A stretch of DNA of 64,000 bases, from contig NZ_JNFC01000045.1 in NCBI RefSeq assembly GCF_000756385.1, positions 124,001 to 188,000 on the forward strand, given 5' to 3'. Positions 40,256-49,102 of the stretch are shown one piece after another (the first letter of the stretch is position 1; each line of letters begins with the position of its first letter). The DNA comes from Sphingopyxis sp. LC363. Its GTDB lineage: Bacteria; Pseudomonadota; Alphaproteobacteria; Sphingomonadales; Sphingomonadaceae. The notes below the pieces were generated by a model. The model saw only the letters and a program-made list of their open reading frames with translations, made no database searches and was not told the origin of the DNA. The position numbers and the translations under genes are program-made.

Positions 40256-40753
40256 ATGAGCGACGCAGCCCCCTCCAAACAGCGGATCATTTCGGTCGAG
40301 CTCGACGAAGGGTCGATTGTCTGGCGCAATCCCGACGTCGAGCAGGAACGCCGTGTCGCGATTTTCGACCTGATCGAGGATAATAAGTTCGTGCCGCAGC
40401 GCGGACATCCCGACGGCTATGCCGGACCCTATCGTTTGATGCTGCGTGTCGAGGACGGCCGGCTGATCTTTGAAATATCACGCGAAGATGGTTCACCGCT
40501 CGAGGCGATCATCCTTGGCCTCGGGCGCTTCCGCCGTCCGATCCGCGATTATTTCGCGATTTGCGACAGCTATTATCAGGCGATCAAGACCTCGACCGCG
40601 CAGCAGATCGAGACCGTCGACATGGCGCGCCGCGCGCTGCACAATGAGGCGGCCGAGATGCTGATGGACCGGCTCGACGGCAAGATTGCGGTCGATTTCG
40701 ATACCGCACGGCGATTATTCACACTGATCTGCGTGTTGCACATCAAGGGCTGA
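40256..40753 (+). CDS. UPF0262 family protein
   Basis: This 165-residue soluble protein matches UPF0262, a family restricted to alphaproteobacteria. Recognisable stretches are RRVAIFDLIEDNKF.P, GPYRLMLRVEDGRLIFEI and ALHNEAAEMLMDRLDGK.AVDFDTARRLFTL. No function is known. It starts a plus-strand run with a GH25-like protein, cytidine deaminase and dCTP deaminase, and lies 2 bases before the next gene. Confidence 0.88.
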   Translation: MSDAAPSKQRIISVELDEGSIVWRNPDVEQERRVAIFDLIEDNKFVPQRGHPDGYAGPYRLMLRVEDGRLIFEISREDGSPLEAIILGLGRFRRPIRDYFAICDSYYQAIKTSTAQQIETVDMARRALHNEAAEMLMDRLDGKIAVDFDTARRLFTLICVLHIKG

Positions 40754-40755
40754 CG

Positions 40756-41511
40756 ATGAAGGCGGGGGCAATCAGGGGCGGCAAGGCGGCGCAGGCCGCG
40801 GCGGCGTGGCGCGCAAGGGTCGCACGTCTGCTGCGCCGGATCGGCGCCGCCATCGTGCTGCTGCTCCTCGCTGCGGGCCTCGCGCTGTGGTGGGCGGCGC
40901 GCTGGACGCCCGACCGCGCCATCTATCCGACGCAGGGCGTGACGATCGACGCCGGAAACGGCGACGTTCATTGGGGCTCGATCAAGGCCGCGGGCGCCGA
41001 ATTCGCCTATATCGCAGCGACCGACGGATCGGGCGGAATCGACGCGAAATTCGCCCGCAACCTGGCCGAAGCGCGCGACGCTGGGGTGCAGGCGGGCGCG
41101 ATCCACCGCTATAGCCTCTGCCAACTCGCGACCGATCAGGCCGCCAATTTCATCCGCCATGTCCCGCGCCGCGCCGATATGCTGCCCGCAGTGGTCTGGC
41201 TCGATTATGACGATCGCTGTCCCGACCGGCCGACGCGCGCGCTCCTGCTGTCCGAACTTGCGACCTTCCTCGCCCAGATCGAGGCGCATATGGGCAAGCA
41301 GAGCCTGATCGCGCCCGGGCCGGCGTTCGAGAGCGATTACAGGGTGACGGGGGGGATCGCGCGCACGACCTGGCTGCGCCGCGACTTTTTCGAACCCGAT
41401 TACGGCGCGCACCCCTGGGCTATGTGGCAGGCGAACGACTATGTCCGCCTGTCGGGCGCCAAGGGCACCGTCGGCTGGAACGTGCTGCGCCCGCAAGGAG
41501 AGATGCAATGA
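40756..41511 (+). CDS. Membrane-anchored glycoside hydrolase family 25-like protein
   Basis: A 251-residue protein with a basic N terminus, one transmembrane anchor (about 30-48) and a periplasmic domain that reads as GH25 (lysozyme): AGAEFAYIAATDG, FARNLAEARDAGVQAGAIHRYS, LPAVVWLDYDD and HPWAMWQANDY. In typical GH25 enzymes the catalytic pair is Asp-x-Glu (hLDhE). Here that position reads LDYD (residues 149-152), and the N-terminal GIDVS-type Asp appears shifted (GVTIDAGNG, 61-69). Muramidase activity is therefore doubtful. It overlaps the cytidine deaminase gene by 4 bases. Confidence 0.75.
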   Translation: MKAGAIRGGKAAQAAAAWRARVARLLRRIGAAIVLLLLAAGLALWWAARWTPDRAIYPTQGVTIDAGNGDVHWGSIKAAGAEFAYIAATDGSGGIDAKFARNLAEARDAGVQAGAIHRYSLCQLATDQAANFIRHVPRRADMLPAVVWLDYDDRCPDRPTRALLLSELATFLAQIEAHMGKQSLIAPGPAFESDYRVTGGIARTTWLRRDFFEPDYGAHPWAMWQANDYVRLSGAKGTVGWNVLRPQGEMQ

Positions 41512-41957
41512 CCGAGACCCGCGACACCTTGATCGACGCGGCGCGCGATGCGGCAAACCGAGCCTATGCGCCTTATTCGGGTTTCCATGTCGGTGCAGCG
41601 CTGCTGCTCAAGAATGGCGATGTGGTGACGGGCGCTAATGTCGAGAATGCGAGCTATGGCCTGACCCTCTGCGCCGAAAACGCGGCGGTCGCCAAGATCG
41701 CCAACGAAGGCTGGATCGGCGAACTCGCCGAGGTCGCGATCGTTGGCGGCCGTCCCGACGGCGACGCGCTGATCGGCAGCGATCCGGTCCATCCGTGCGG
41801 CCGCTGCCGCCAAATCCTCAACGAGGCGGCCGAACGGTCGAAGACCGACATTCTCGTCCATTGCGCCTCGGGCGATGGCAAGACGGTAAAGAGCTATAGA
41901 CTCTCCGAACTGCTTCCCGCCGCTTTCGGGCCGAAGGATTTGGGGCTCATCGACTGA
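41508..41957 (+). CDS. cdd: Cytidine deaminase
   Basis: A 149-residue zinc enzyme of pyrimidine salvage converting cytidine and deoxycytidine to uridine forms. Zn/active-site motifs are CAEN (about residues 53-56) and PCGRCRQIL. Substrate-binding GFHVGAALL and [10 protein letters not shown] are present. The length fits the tetrameric class. It overlaps the GH25-like gene and precedes dcd by 38 bases, a sensible pairing of pyrimidine deaminases. Confidence 0.93.
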   Translation: MTETRDTLIDAARDAANRAYAPYSGFHVGAALLLKNGDVVTGANVENASYGLTLCAENAAVAKIANEGWIGELAEVAIVGGRPDGDALIGSDPVHPCGRCRQILNEAAERSKTDILVHCASGDGKTVKSYRLSELLPAAFGPKDLGLID

Positions 41958-41995
41958 CCGCTTGCGCAATACCCGCAGGACCGACAAGACAAGCC

Positions 41996-42550
41996 ATGAG
42001 CATTCTTTCCGACAAATGGATTCGCGAAGCCGCCCGGACGCAGGGCATGATCGAGCCGTTCGTGGAGGCCCAGCGCCGCGACGGGTGCATCAGCTATGGC
42101 CTCTCCTCCTACGGCTATGACGCGCGCGTCGCCCCCGAATTCAAGATTTTCACCAATGTCGACAGCGCGGTCGTCGATCCCAAGGATTTCGCGTCGAACA
42201 GCTTCGTCGACCGCGAAACCGACGTCTGCATCATCCCGCCGAACAGTTTTGCGCTCGCTCGCACAGTCGAATATTTCCGTATCCCGCGCGATGTGCTCGT
42301 CATCTGCCTCGGCAAGTCGACCTATGCGCGCTGCGGTATCATCGTGAACGTCACCCCGCTCGAACCCGGCTGGGAAGGCCATGTGACGCTCGAGTTTTCG
42401 AACACCACCCCCCTGCCCGCCAAAATTTACGCCAATGAGGGCGCGTGCCAATTCCTCTTCCTCAAGGGCAACGAGCCGTGCGAGACGAGCTACGCCGACC
42501 GCGCGGGCAAATATATGGGGCAGAAAGGCGTGACGCTTCCCAAGCTTTGA
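41996..42550 (+). CDS. dcd: dCTP deaminase
   Basis: This 184-residue trimeric enzyme makes dUTP from dCTP for thymidylate synthesis. Family motifs are [12 protein letters not shown], the active-site region [30 protein letters not shown] (catalytic Glu in the last element) and QFLFLKG. The length is slightly under E. coli Dcd (193). Confidence 0.95.
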   Translation: MSILSDKWIREAARTQGMIEPFVEAQRRDGCISYGLSSYGYDARVAPEFKIFTNVDSAVVDPKDFASNSFVDRETDVCIIPPNSFALARTVEYFRIPRDVLVICLGKSTYARCGIIVNVTPLEPGWEGHVTLEFSNTTPLPAKIYANEGACQFLFLKGNEPCETSYADRAGKYMGQKGVTLPKL

Positions 42551-42591
42551 TATCGCGGCTTCGCTATCGCGCTTGTCCTCGCGGCGAAAAA

Positions 42592-42605
42592 TGATAACGT
42601 TCCCA
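42592..42605. promoter_or_regulatory. LacI/GalR-type operator-like dyad upstream of the GH5 gene
   Basis: TGATAACGTTCCCA is an imperfect palindrome centred on AACGTT, the central CpG pattern of LacI-family operators. It lies 26 bases upstream of the ATG at 42631, where a repressor would block transcription. No LacI gene is in the window. Confidence 0.4.
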
Positions 42606-42630
42606 AAAATCAAAAAATGGGGATGAGGTC

Positions 42631-44430
42631 ATGAAATTCCGAACGGTCACGCTCGCTCTCACCGCGCTGCTCTCCTCCGCCACCGCGCACGCCGAAGGCT
42701 TCCTCAAGGTCGAGGGCACGCAGATCGTCGACGGATCGGGCAAACCGGTAATCCTGCGCGGCATGGGGCTTGGCGGCTGGATGTTGCAGGAAGGCTATAT
42801 GCTGAAGCTCGGCGAGGTCGGGCAGCAGCACAAAATCCGTGCCAAGCTCGTCGAACTGGTCGGCGAGGAGCGCACCGCGGCCTTTTACCGCGCCTGGCTC
42901 GACAATCACACGACCAAGGCCGACATCGACCAGATGGCGAAGTGGGGTTTCAACTCGGTACGCCTGCCGATCCATTTCGACCAGCTCACCCTGCCCGCCG
43001 ACAAGGAACCCAAGCCCGGTGAGGATACATGGCATGAAGAAGGTTTCCAGCGCATCGACCGCCTGCTCGAATGGAGCAAGGCGAACCGCATCTGGCTGAT
43101 CCTCGACCTCCACGCCGCGCCCGGCGGGCAGGGCAATGATCTCGCCATTTCCGACCGCGATCCGGCGAAGCCGTCGCTGTGGGAGAGCGCGGAGAATCAG
43201 CGCAAGACCGTCGCGCTGTGGAGTAAGCTCGCTTCCCGATACAAGGACGAGCCGTGGATCGGCGCCTATGACCTGATCAACGAGCCCAACTGGAGCTTCG
43301 CGACCCCCGGCAAAGGCAATGGCTGCGACGAGACCGAGAATAAGGCGGTGTGGGCGCTGCAGCAGCGCATCACCAAGGCGATCCGCGACGTCGACCCAGA
43401 GCATATCGTGATCATCGAGGGCAATTGCTGGGGCAATAATTACAAGGGCCTGCCGCCCGCATGGGACGCCAATATGGTGCTGAGCTTCCACAAATATTGG
43501 AACCGCAACGACGCGGCGAGCATCGCTGAGATCAAGGCGCTGCGCACCCGCACGAACCGCCCGATCTGGCTCGGCGAGTCGGGCGAGAACAGCAATGGTT
43601 GGTATCAGGGCGCGATCGCGCTCGTCGAGGGCGCGGGCATTGGCTGGAATTTCTGGCCGCTCAAGAAAATCGGTTTCAACCAGCCGCTCGAGATCACGCC
43701 CGGCGATAGCTGGATGAAGATCGTCCAATGGATGACGGCCAAGGGCTCGAAGCCGGCCGCCGATGAAGCCTTCGCCGCGATGATGCAGCTCGCCGAAAAC
43801 ACCCGCTTCGACAACAACATCCCCAAGCCCGACGTCATCGACGCGATGCTCCGTCAACCGCACGACCCGGCCCATCGCGCTTTCAAGTCCCGCACGCTCG
43901 GCGCAAAGCCGCTGACCATCGCCGCCGCCGACTATGATCTCGGCCCGCCGGGCGCCGCCTATCACGATAGTGTCGACGCCAATTATCATGTCGCGACCGG
44001 CGGCGAGCGGACGCCGTGGAACAACGGTACGACCTATCGCAACGACGGCGTCGACATCGCGCGCGAACCCGATGGTACACCCTATGTCACCGATTTCGTC
44101 AGCGGCGAATATATGCGCTACAGCGCCGACGTCGCCCGCGCGGGGCGCTGGACCGTCAGCGCACGCGCGCGCTCGGCCAAGGGCGGCCGCATCGGCATCG
44201 ACGAACGCGGCGTCGCGATCCCGCACGGGACGGCATGGCAGACCATAACGCTCGCCGATGCCGACCTGCCCGCCGGGCCCGGCACCGCGACGCTGCGCGC
44301 GTTCGATTGCAGCGACTGCGAGATCGCCGAGATCGTCTTCACGCCGCGATGGCCGGAACCCAATGCTCCCATGTGCGTCCTCTTTGCACAAGCGGAGGGG
44401 CGTGCAGTGGAGGATGTCTCATGTCCATGA
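42631..44430 (+). CDS. Secreted glycoside hydrolase family 5 enzyme with C-terminal carbohydrate-binding domain
   Basis: A 599-residue protein with a signal peptide (residues 1-21), a GH5 TIM barrel (about 25-400) and a C-terminal beta-sandwich like CBM6/35 (about 430-570). The acid/base is Glu218 (DLINEPNW) and the nucleophile Glu316 (WLGESGENS). RGMGLGGWM near the N terminus is typical of endo/exo-beta-glucanases. It should cleave beta-glucans or related polysaccharides outside the cell; exact specificity is unknown. The region past about 580 extends into an overlap of 10 bases with the DoxX gene. An operator-like dyad precedes it. Confidence 0.86.
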   Translation: MKFRTVTLALTALLSSATAHAEGFLKVEGTQIVDGSGKPVILRGMGLGGWMLQEGYMLKLGEVGQQHKIRAKLVELVGEERTAAFYRAWLDNHTTKADIDQMAKWGFNSVRLPIHFDQLTLPADKEPKPGEDTWHEEGFQRIDRLLEWSKANRIWLILDLHAAPGGQGNDLAISDRDPAKPSLWESAENQRKTVALWSKLASRYKDEPWIGAYDLINEPNWSFATPGKGNGCDETENKAVWALQQRITKAIRDVDPEHIVIIEGNCWGNNYKGLPPAWDANMVLSFHKYWNRNDAASIAEIKALRTRTNRPIWLGESGENSNGWYQGAIALVEGAGIGWNFWPLKKIGFNQPLEITPGDSWMKIVQWMTAKGSKPAADEAFAAMMQLAENTRFDNNIPKPDVIDAMLRQPHDPAHRAFKSRTLGAKPLTIAAADYDLGPPGAAYHDSVDANYHVATGGERTPWNNGTTYRNDGVDIAREPDGTPYVTDFVSGEYMRYSADVARAGRWTVSARARSAKGGRIGIDERGVAIPHGTAWQTITLADADLPAGPGTATLRAFDCSDCEIAEIVFTPRWPEPNAPMCVLFAQAEGRAVEDVSCP

Positions 44431-44936
44431 TCGCCGTATTTTTCGGCCGCCTGTTCATCGCGGTGATTTTCATCGTGTCGGGGATCAACAAGCTGATCCA
44501 TGTCAACGATACCGACGCGATGATTTCCGCCGCTGGCCTGCCCGCCGGGCTCGCGATTCCGACCGGCCTTTTCGAACTTGTCGCGGGCGTCTGCCTTGCG
44601 CTCGGCATCGCGACGCGGCTGTGGTCGATCCTGCTCGCGGTGTTCGTTCTCCTGACCATCCTCTTTTTCCACCGCGAGTTCACCGACCCGATGCAGGCGA
44701 TGGCGGCGATGAAGAATCTCGCGATCGCGGGCGGCCTGCTCTGCCTCTTCGGCTATGGCAACACGCGCTGGAGCTATGATGCGCTGCGCCAGCGCCGCCG
44801 CGACGAACTGGCGACGCAGCGCGCACAGCAGCACGCGACCGACGCCGAACTGCGCGCCGCGCGCGCCGAAGGTCGCGCCGAAGCAGCGGGAGCGCCGGTG
44901 GTCGTCGAAAAGCGTCGCCCCTTCTGGCGCCGCTAG
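44421..44936 (+). CDS. DoxX family membrane protein
   Basis: This 171-residue protein has four hydrophobic helices (FFGRLFIAVIFIVSGINKLI, LPAGLAIPTGLFELVAGVCLALG, LWSILLAVFVLLTILFFHREF and MKNLAIAGGLLCLFGYG). A charged cytoplasmic tail rich in Arg/Ala/Glu (about 125-171) follows. DoxX-like proteins are redox-linked or quinone-associated membrane proteins of mostly unknown function. The 10-base overlap with the GH5 gene indicates co-transcription. Confidence 0.85.
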   Translation: MSMIAVFFGRLFIAVIFIVSGINKLIHVNDTDAMISAAGLPAGLAIPTGLFELVAGVCLALGIATRLWSILLAVFVLLTILFFHREFTDPMQAMAAMKNLAIAGGLLCLFGYGNTRWSYDALRQRRRDELATQRAQQHATDAELRAARAEGRAEAAGAPVVVEKRRPFWRR

Positions 44937-44978
44937 ACCTTCGCGCTTGGCATCGCCGCGCGTCTGCGCTAGCCTTCA

Positions 44979-44996
44979 CTTAACGTTTACGTAAAG
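44979..44996. promoter_or_regulatory. MerR/LiuR-like operator dyad upstream of the enoyl-reductase gene
   Basis: CTTAACGTTTACGTAAAG is an 18-bp palindrome of the form CTTnACGTnnACGTnAAG. Such ACGT-ACGT dyads resemble sites described for the MerR-family regulator LiuR of branched-chain/fatty acyl-CoA catabolism. It ends 13 bases before the ATG at 45010, right at the ribosome-binding site GGGAGGG. Confidence 0.5.
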
Positions 44997-45009
44997 GGAG
45001 GGTTTTGCC

Positions 45010-46179
45010 ATGGCGTCCCGCGATTTCGACATCGTCGTCTACGGCGCGACGGGCTTTACCGGCCGCCTCGTCGCCGAATATCTCGCGCACCACTACAAGG
45101 GCCGCAAGGACGCGCCCAAATGGGCGATGGCGGGCCGCAGCCTCGACAAGCTGGCCGAGGTTCGCGGCCTTATCGGCGCAAGCCCCGAAACGCCCCTGAT
45201 CGTCGCCGACGCGAGCGATCCCGCGAGCCTCGACAAGATGGCGCAAAGCACGAAAGTCGTGCTGACGACGGTCGGCCCTTACCAGCTTTACGGCAGCGAA
45301 CTCGTCGCCGCCTGCGTCCGCGCGGGCACCGCCTATGCCGATCTTTGCGGCGAACCCGGCTGGATGCGCGAAATGATCGACGAACATGAAGCCGCGGCCA
45401 AGGCATCGGGCGCGCGCATCACCTTCAGTTGCGGTTTCGACTCGATCCCCTTCGACCTCGGTGTCCTCTTCCTTCAGGCCGAAGCGGTAAAGCGCCACGG
45501 CAAACCCGCACCGCGCGTCAAGGGCCGCGTCCGCAAGATGGCGGGCGGCGCCTCGGGCGGCACGATCGCGAGCCTCACCGAAACATTGAAGGCGATCGCC
45601 AAGAAGCCCTCGCTTGCGCTGCTGCTCAAGTCGAGCTTCGCGCTGACTCCCGGCTTCGAGGGACCCTCGCAGCCAACCGGGCTGATCCCCGAATATGACG
45701 GCGCGACCGGCACATGGACCGCGCCCTTCGTCATGGCGCCGATCAACACCAAGAATGTCCACCGCACCAATTTCTTGGTCGGCCACAAATGGGGCGAAGA
45801 TCTGGTCTATGACGAGATGGTGATGACGACGATCGGCGACGCTGGAAAGGCGATGGCCGAAGCGATGGCGAAGGCGAATCCTTTTGGCGAGTCGACGCTC
45901 CAGCCCGGCGAGGGCCCGAGCAAGGAAGAGCGCGAGAAGGGCTTCTACGACATCCTCTTCATCGGCGAATATCCCGATGGCACCACCGTTCGCGCGAGCG
46001 TTCAGGGCGACCGCGACCCCGGCTATGGCTCGACCTCGAAGATGCTCGCCGAAACGGGGATGGCGCTGCTCGAAAACAAGGGCGCGGGCGGTGTGTGGAC
46101 TCCGGGCGCGCTGCTTGGCGATGCGCTGATCGCGCGGCTGACCGCGAATGCAGGCCTGACGTTCCAGATCGAGGACTGA
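45010..46179 (+). CDS. Trans-acting enoyl reductase-like / saccharopine dehydrogenase family oxidoreductase
   Basis: A 389-residue protein with an N-terminal Rossmann motif (VVYGATGFTGRLVAEYLA, residues 9-26) and the family sequences AMAGRSLDKL, TTVGPYQLYGSELVAACVRAGTAYADLCGE and FSCGFDSIPFDLGVLFLQ. The mycobacterial relative Rv2953 is a trans-acting enoyl reductase in lipid synthesis; bacterial homologues may reduce acyl or other unsaturated substrates. The gene leads a two-gene unit with a thioesterase, so an acyl-CoA or lipid role is plausible. Confidence 0.8.
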   Translation: MASRDFDIVVYGATGFTGRLVAEYLAHHYKGRKDAPKWAMAGRSLDKLAEVRGLIGASPETPLIVADASDPASLDKMAQSTKVVLTTVGPYQLYGSELVAACVRAGTAYADLCGEPGWMREMIDEHEAAAKASGARITFSCGFDSIPFDLGVLFLQAEAVKRHGKPAPRVKGRVRKMAGGASGGTIASLTETLKAIAKKPSLALLLKSSFALTPGFEGPSQPTGLIPEYDGATGTWTAPFVMAPINTKNVHRTNFLVGHKWGEDLVYDEMVMTTIGDAGKAMAEAMAKANPFGESTLQPGEGPSKEEREKGFYDILFIGEYPDGTTVRASVQGDRDPGYGSTSKMLAETGMALLENKGAGGVWTPGALLGDALIARLTANAGLTFQIED

Positions 46180-46186
46180 AGACGAG

Positions 46187-46987
46187 ATGACAAGCTCTCC
46201 CAGCGCGCTCGACGCGCTGCTCTCCACGCTGCGCGTCGATGGCGATGTCGCAACCGCGCATATCGACGAAGGATGGATGCAGGGGCGCACCGCCTATGGC
46301 GGGATCAGCTCGGCGGTCGCGCTAGCCGGCGCGATGGCGCTCCACCCGACCGAGACGCCGCTTCGCTATGCGCAGATCAGCTTCATCGGTCCCGTCGGCG
46401 GCGACTGCACCGTCGAGACGCGCGTGCTGCGCCAGTCGAAATCCTCGCTGTTCATCGACGCGGGGGTGTCGAGCGATCAGGGCTTCGGCACCGCCGCGGT
46501 CTTCGCCTTTTCAGGCGATCGCCAAAGCCATCTCGATCACAATCGGCTGGCGATGCCCGATGCGCCCGAGCCCGCAACGCTGGCGCCGGTGCCCGAACAT
46601 CATGCGCGCCCGTCCTTCACGCGCCATTTCGACATGCGCCCGACGACCGGCCCGCGCTTTGCGTGGAAAAGCGAGGTCGGCGAATATCTGACCTGGGTGC
46701 GCTTCGTCGAGGAGCCCGCGTGCCATCCCGCGGTCGCGCTGCTCGCGATGGGCGACGCGCTGCCGCCCGCCGCGATGGCGCTGTTCAGCCAGTTCGGACC
46801 GATCAGTTCGATGAACTGGACGGTCAACATGCTCACCGGCGCGCCGAAAACCGACGATGGTTGGTGGCTGCTGTCGGCAAAGACCGGCTATGCCCGCCAC
46901 GGCCTGTCGGTGCAGGACATGATGCTGTGGAACCGCGCCGGCGAACCGGTCCTCAGCGGCAGCCAGGCGATCGCGATCTACGCCTGA
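46187..46987 (+). CDS. Acyl-CoA thioesterase-like protein (double hot-dog)
   Basis: This 266-residue protein matches the thioesterase-like superfamily of TesB type: GWMQGRTAYGGISSAVALAGAM in the first hot-dog, RYAQISFIGPVGGDCTVETRVLRQSKSS, and a second hot-dog ending LLSAKTGYARHGLSVQDMMLWNRAGEPVLSGSQ. It should release free acids from acyl-CoAs; chain length is not known. It lies 7 bases after the enoyl-reductase gene. Its stop overlaps the end of the convergent histidine kinase by 10 bases. Confidence 0.85.
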   Translation: MTSSPSALDALLSTLRVDGDVATAHIDEGWMQGRTAYGGISSAVALAGAMALHPTETPLRYAQISFIGPVGGDCTVETRVLRQSKSSLFIDAGVSSDQGFGTAAVFAFSGDRQSHLDHNRLAMPDAPEPATLAPVPEHHARPSFTRHFDMRPTTGPRFAWKSEVGEYLTWVRFVEEPACHPAVALLAMGDALPPAAMALFSQFGPISSMNWTVNMLTGAPKTDDGWWLLSAKTGYARHGLSVQDMMLWNRAGEPVLSGSQAIAIYA

Positions 46988-48348
46988 ACGGGCAATGCAA
47001 TCACTGCATCGAGTCCGCCACCGGGGCGGTTGGACAAGGTCAGCGAGCCGCCTTCGCCTTCCGCGATGTCGCGCGCGATCGACAGACCCAGCCCCGCGCC
47101 GCCGGTCGCGCGATTGCGCGACTGTTCACCGCGGGCAAAGGGCTCGATCAGCGTCCGGATCTGTTCGTCGGTCAGGCCGGGGCCGTCGTCGGAGACCACG
47201 ATCCGCGCGGTCTCTCCTTCGACGCGAACCGACAGGCGCGCCCGCCCGCCATAAGCCACGGCATTGTCGGCGAGGTTGCGCAACGCGCGCTTGAGCAGCA
47301 TCGGCCGCGTCAGCACGGCGACATCGGCAACGTCGGCGATCGCGACGTCCTGACCGCGTTCCTGATAGTCCGCCGCCAGTTCGCCGATCAATTCGCGAAG
47401 CGGAATGCGCTCCTGCGCTTCGGTTCCCGCACCCGAGCGCGCGAGCGCCAAAATGTCGCTCAGCATCGCGGTCATTTCCTCGATGCTTACGATCATCTTG
47501 CCCCGCAAGGCCGCGTCCTCGATCTGCTCGACGCGCACCCGCAAGCTTGCGAGCGGGGTGCGCAGGTCGTGTCCGACGGCACCGAGCATCCGGTCCTTGT
47601 CGGATAGCATCGTCGCGATCCGCGCGCGATAGGCGTTGAAGGCGGCGATGAGGTCGCGCATGTCCGACGGCCCCTCCTCTTCGAGCGGGGTGGCGTCGCG
47701 TAGCGCGGGGTTGGTGCGCGCGGCGCGCGTCAGGTCGCGCAAAGGCCGTGCGACGCGCCACGCGATCAGCAGGATCGGGACGAGAAGAAGGAGGTAGAGC
47801 GAGAGCGTCTGCCAGACGAGAAAGCCCTGCAACCGGTCGCCGCCGACCTGAATCCGGCTGCGCACAGCGACATAGCGGCCGTCGATCTTTGCCGAGACGA
47901 CGACGATCCGGCCCGGGAAACCCGATCTCCCGCGAATGCCGGCACGGGGCACGCGCGGCCGGGCGGGCAAGGCCCAGGCATGGACCGCCTCGGCCCGGAC
48001 ATCGGCATCGTGCAGCAGGCTCGATACATAATCGGCAAGGTCGGGAATCGGCTTCGCGCCGGCCGGAACCGGGATCGGGATGTCTGAAATCACCTGTTTG
48101 GGATTTCGCTCGCGGCCGCGCCGTTCGTCGTCCCGGTCGTCGCGGCGTCCCCGCAGTTCGCCGCGCCGGTCGCGCTCGACGGCGTCGACGATCCGTGCGA
48201 CCGCCATCCCGCCGCCATGTGCAAGGAACTGCTGCCTCTGCCCGCGCACGAGCAGCGCAAAGTTGATCGCCTGCGCGACGAACAGCATCACCGCTACGGC
48301 AAAGACGAGCTGGCCGACAAGACTTCTCGGCCACAGGCGGAATTTCAT
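46978..48348 (-). CDS. Sensor histidine kinase (EnvZ-like)
   Basis: A 456-residue inner-membrane kinase with two transmembrane helices (about 12-34 and 186-206), a periplasmic sensor loop between them, HAMP, HisKA and HATPase domains. Motifs: phosphorylated His in GAVGHDLRTPLASL, N-box LRNLADNAVAYG, G1 DDGPGL and G2 GGAGLGLSIA. The sensor loop contains an extraordinary Arg/Asp-rich stretch (about residues 57-84, ERDRRGELRGRRDDRDDERR). It overlaps the response regulator gene by 4 bases. An EF-hand gene lies upstream on the same strand; a cation-related stimulus is an inference. Confidence 0.9.
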   Translation of the reverse strand: MKFRLWPRSLVGQLVFAVAVMLFVAQAINFALLVRGQRQQFLAHGGGMAVARIVDAVERDRRGELRGRRDDRDDERRGRERNPKQVISDIPIPVPAGAKPIPDLADYVSSLLHDADVRAEAVHAWALPARPRVPRAGIRGRSGFPGRIVVVSAKIDGRYVAVRSRIQVGGDRLQGFLVWQTLSLYLLLLVPILLIAWRVARPLRDLTRAARTNPALRDATPLEEEGPSDMRDLIAAFNAYRARIATMLSDKDRMLGAVGHDLRTPLASLRVRVEQIEDAALRGKMIVSIEEMTAMLSDILALARSGAGTEAQERIPLRELIGELAADYQERGQDVAIADVADVAVLTRPMLLKRALRNLADNAVAYGGRARLSVRVEGETARIVVSDDGPGLTDEQIRTLIEPFARGEQSRNRATGGAGLGLSIARDIAEGEGGSLTLSNRPGGGLDAVIALPVQA

Positions 48349-49079
48349 GTGGCGGGACCCATGCGCTTGACCTCGCAGGCGAGCGTATAGCCGCCGCCCC
48401 ACACGGTCTTGACGATCTGCGGATGCGCGGCGTCGATTTCGATCTTCTTGCGCAGTCGGCTGACCAGATTGTCGATCGCGCGGTCGAAGATGTCGGCCTC
48501 GCGCCCGCGGACGAGGTCGAGCAGCCGGTCGCGGCTCATCACCTGGCGCGGATGCCGGACCAGTGCATGGAGCAAATGATATTCGCCCGACGACAGCGCG
48601 ACTTCCTCGCCGGCTTCGTCGACGAGCACGCGCTCGACCTCGCGCAGCACCCATGGCCCAAAGGCATAGCTGGTGCCGTTGCTGTCGAGCGCCCGCCCGC
48701 CCGCCTGCGTCCGGCGCAGCACGGTGCGGATACGCGCGACCAGTTCGCGCGGGTTGAAGGGTTTGACGACATAATCGTCGGCGCCGATCTCTAGCCCGAT
48801 GATGCGTTCGGTATCCTCGGCGCGCGCGGTGAGCAGGATGACGGGAATGCTGCTCGTCTCGCGCAGATGGCGGGTCAGCGATAATCCGTCCTCGCCGGGC
48901 ATCATGATATCGCTCACCACGAGATCGACTGTCTGCGCACGCAGCACCGAGCGCGCCTCGGCGGCGCCGGCCGCGTCGACGACGGTAAAGCCCTGCGCGG
49001 TCAGATATTCGGCGAGCGGCTCGCGGATCGACGGTTCGTCGTCGATCAGCAGGATGCGTGGCGTATCGCTATCGGTCAT
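48345..49079 (-). CDS. OmpR/PhoB-family response regulator
   Basis: The 244-residue regulator has a receiver domain with phospho-acceptor Asp57 (DLVVSDIMMPGEDG), Thr84 (ILLTAR) and Lys106 (VVKPFNP), and a C-terminal winged-helix DNA-binding domain (SSGEYHLLHALVRHPRQVMSRDRLLDLVRG and RAIDNLVSRLRKKIE). Such regulators usually bind tandem repeats about 10-11 bp apart, as found upstream of the neighbouring EF-hand gene. ATG 49079 is used rather than 49109 because family alignment begins there. Confidence 0.92.
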   Translation of the reverse strand: MTDSDTPRILLIDDEPSIREPLAEYLTAQGFTVVDAAGAAEARSVLRAQTVDLVVSDIMMPGEDGLSLTRHLRETSSIPVILLTARAEDTERIIGLEIGADDYVVKPFNPRELVARIRTVLRRTQAGGRALDSNGTSYAFGPWVLREVERVLVDEAGEEVALSSGEYHLLHALVRHPRQVMSRDRLLDLVRGREADIFDRAIDNLVSRLRKKIEIDAAHPQIVKTVWGGGYTLACEVKRMGPAT

Positions 49080-49102
49080 CTCTTTTCCGTCAAATGCTAG
49101 TT

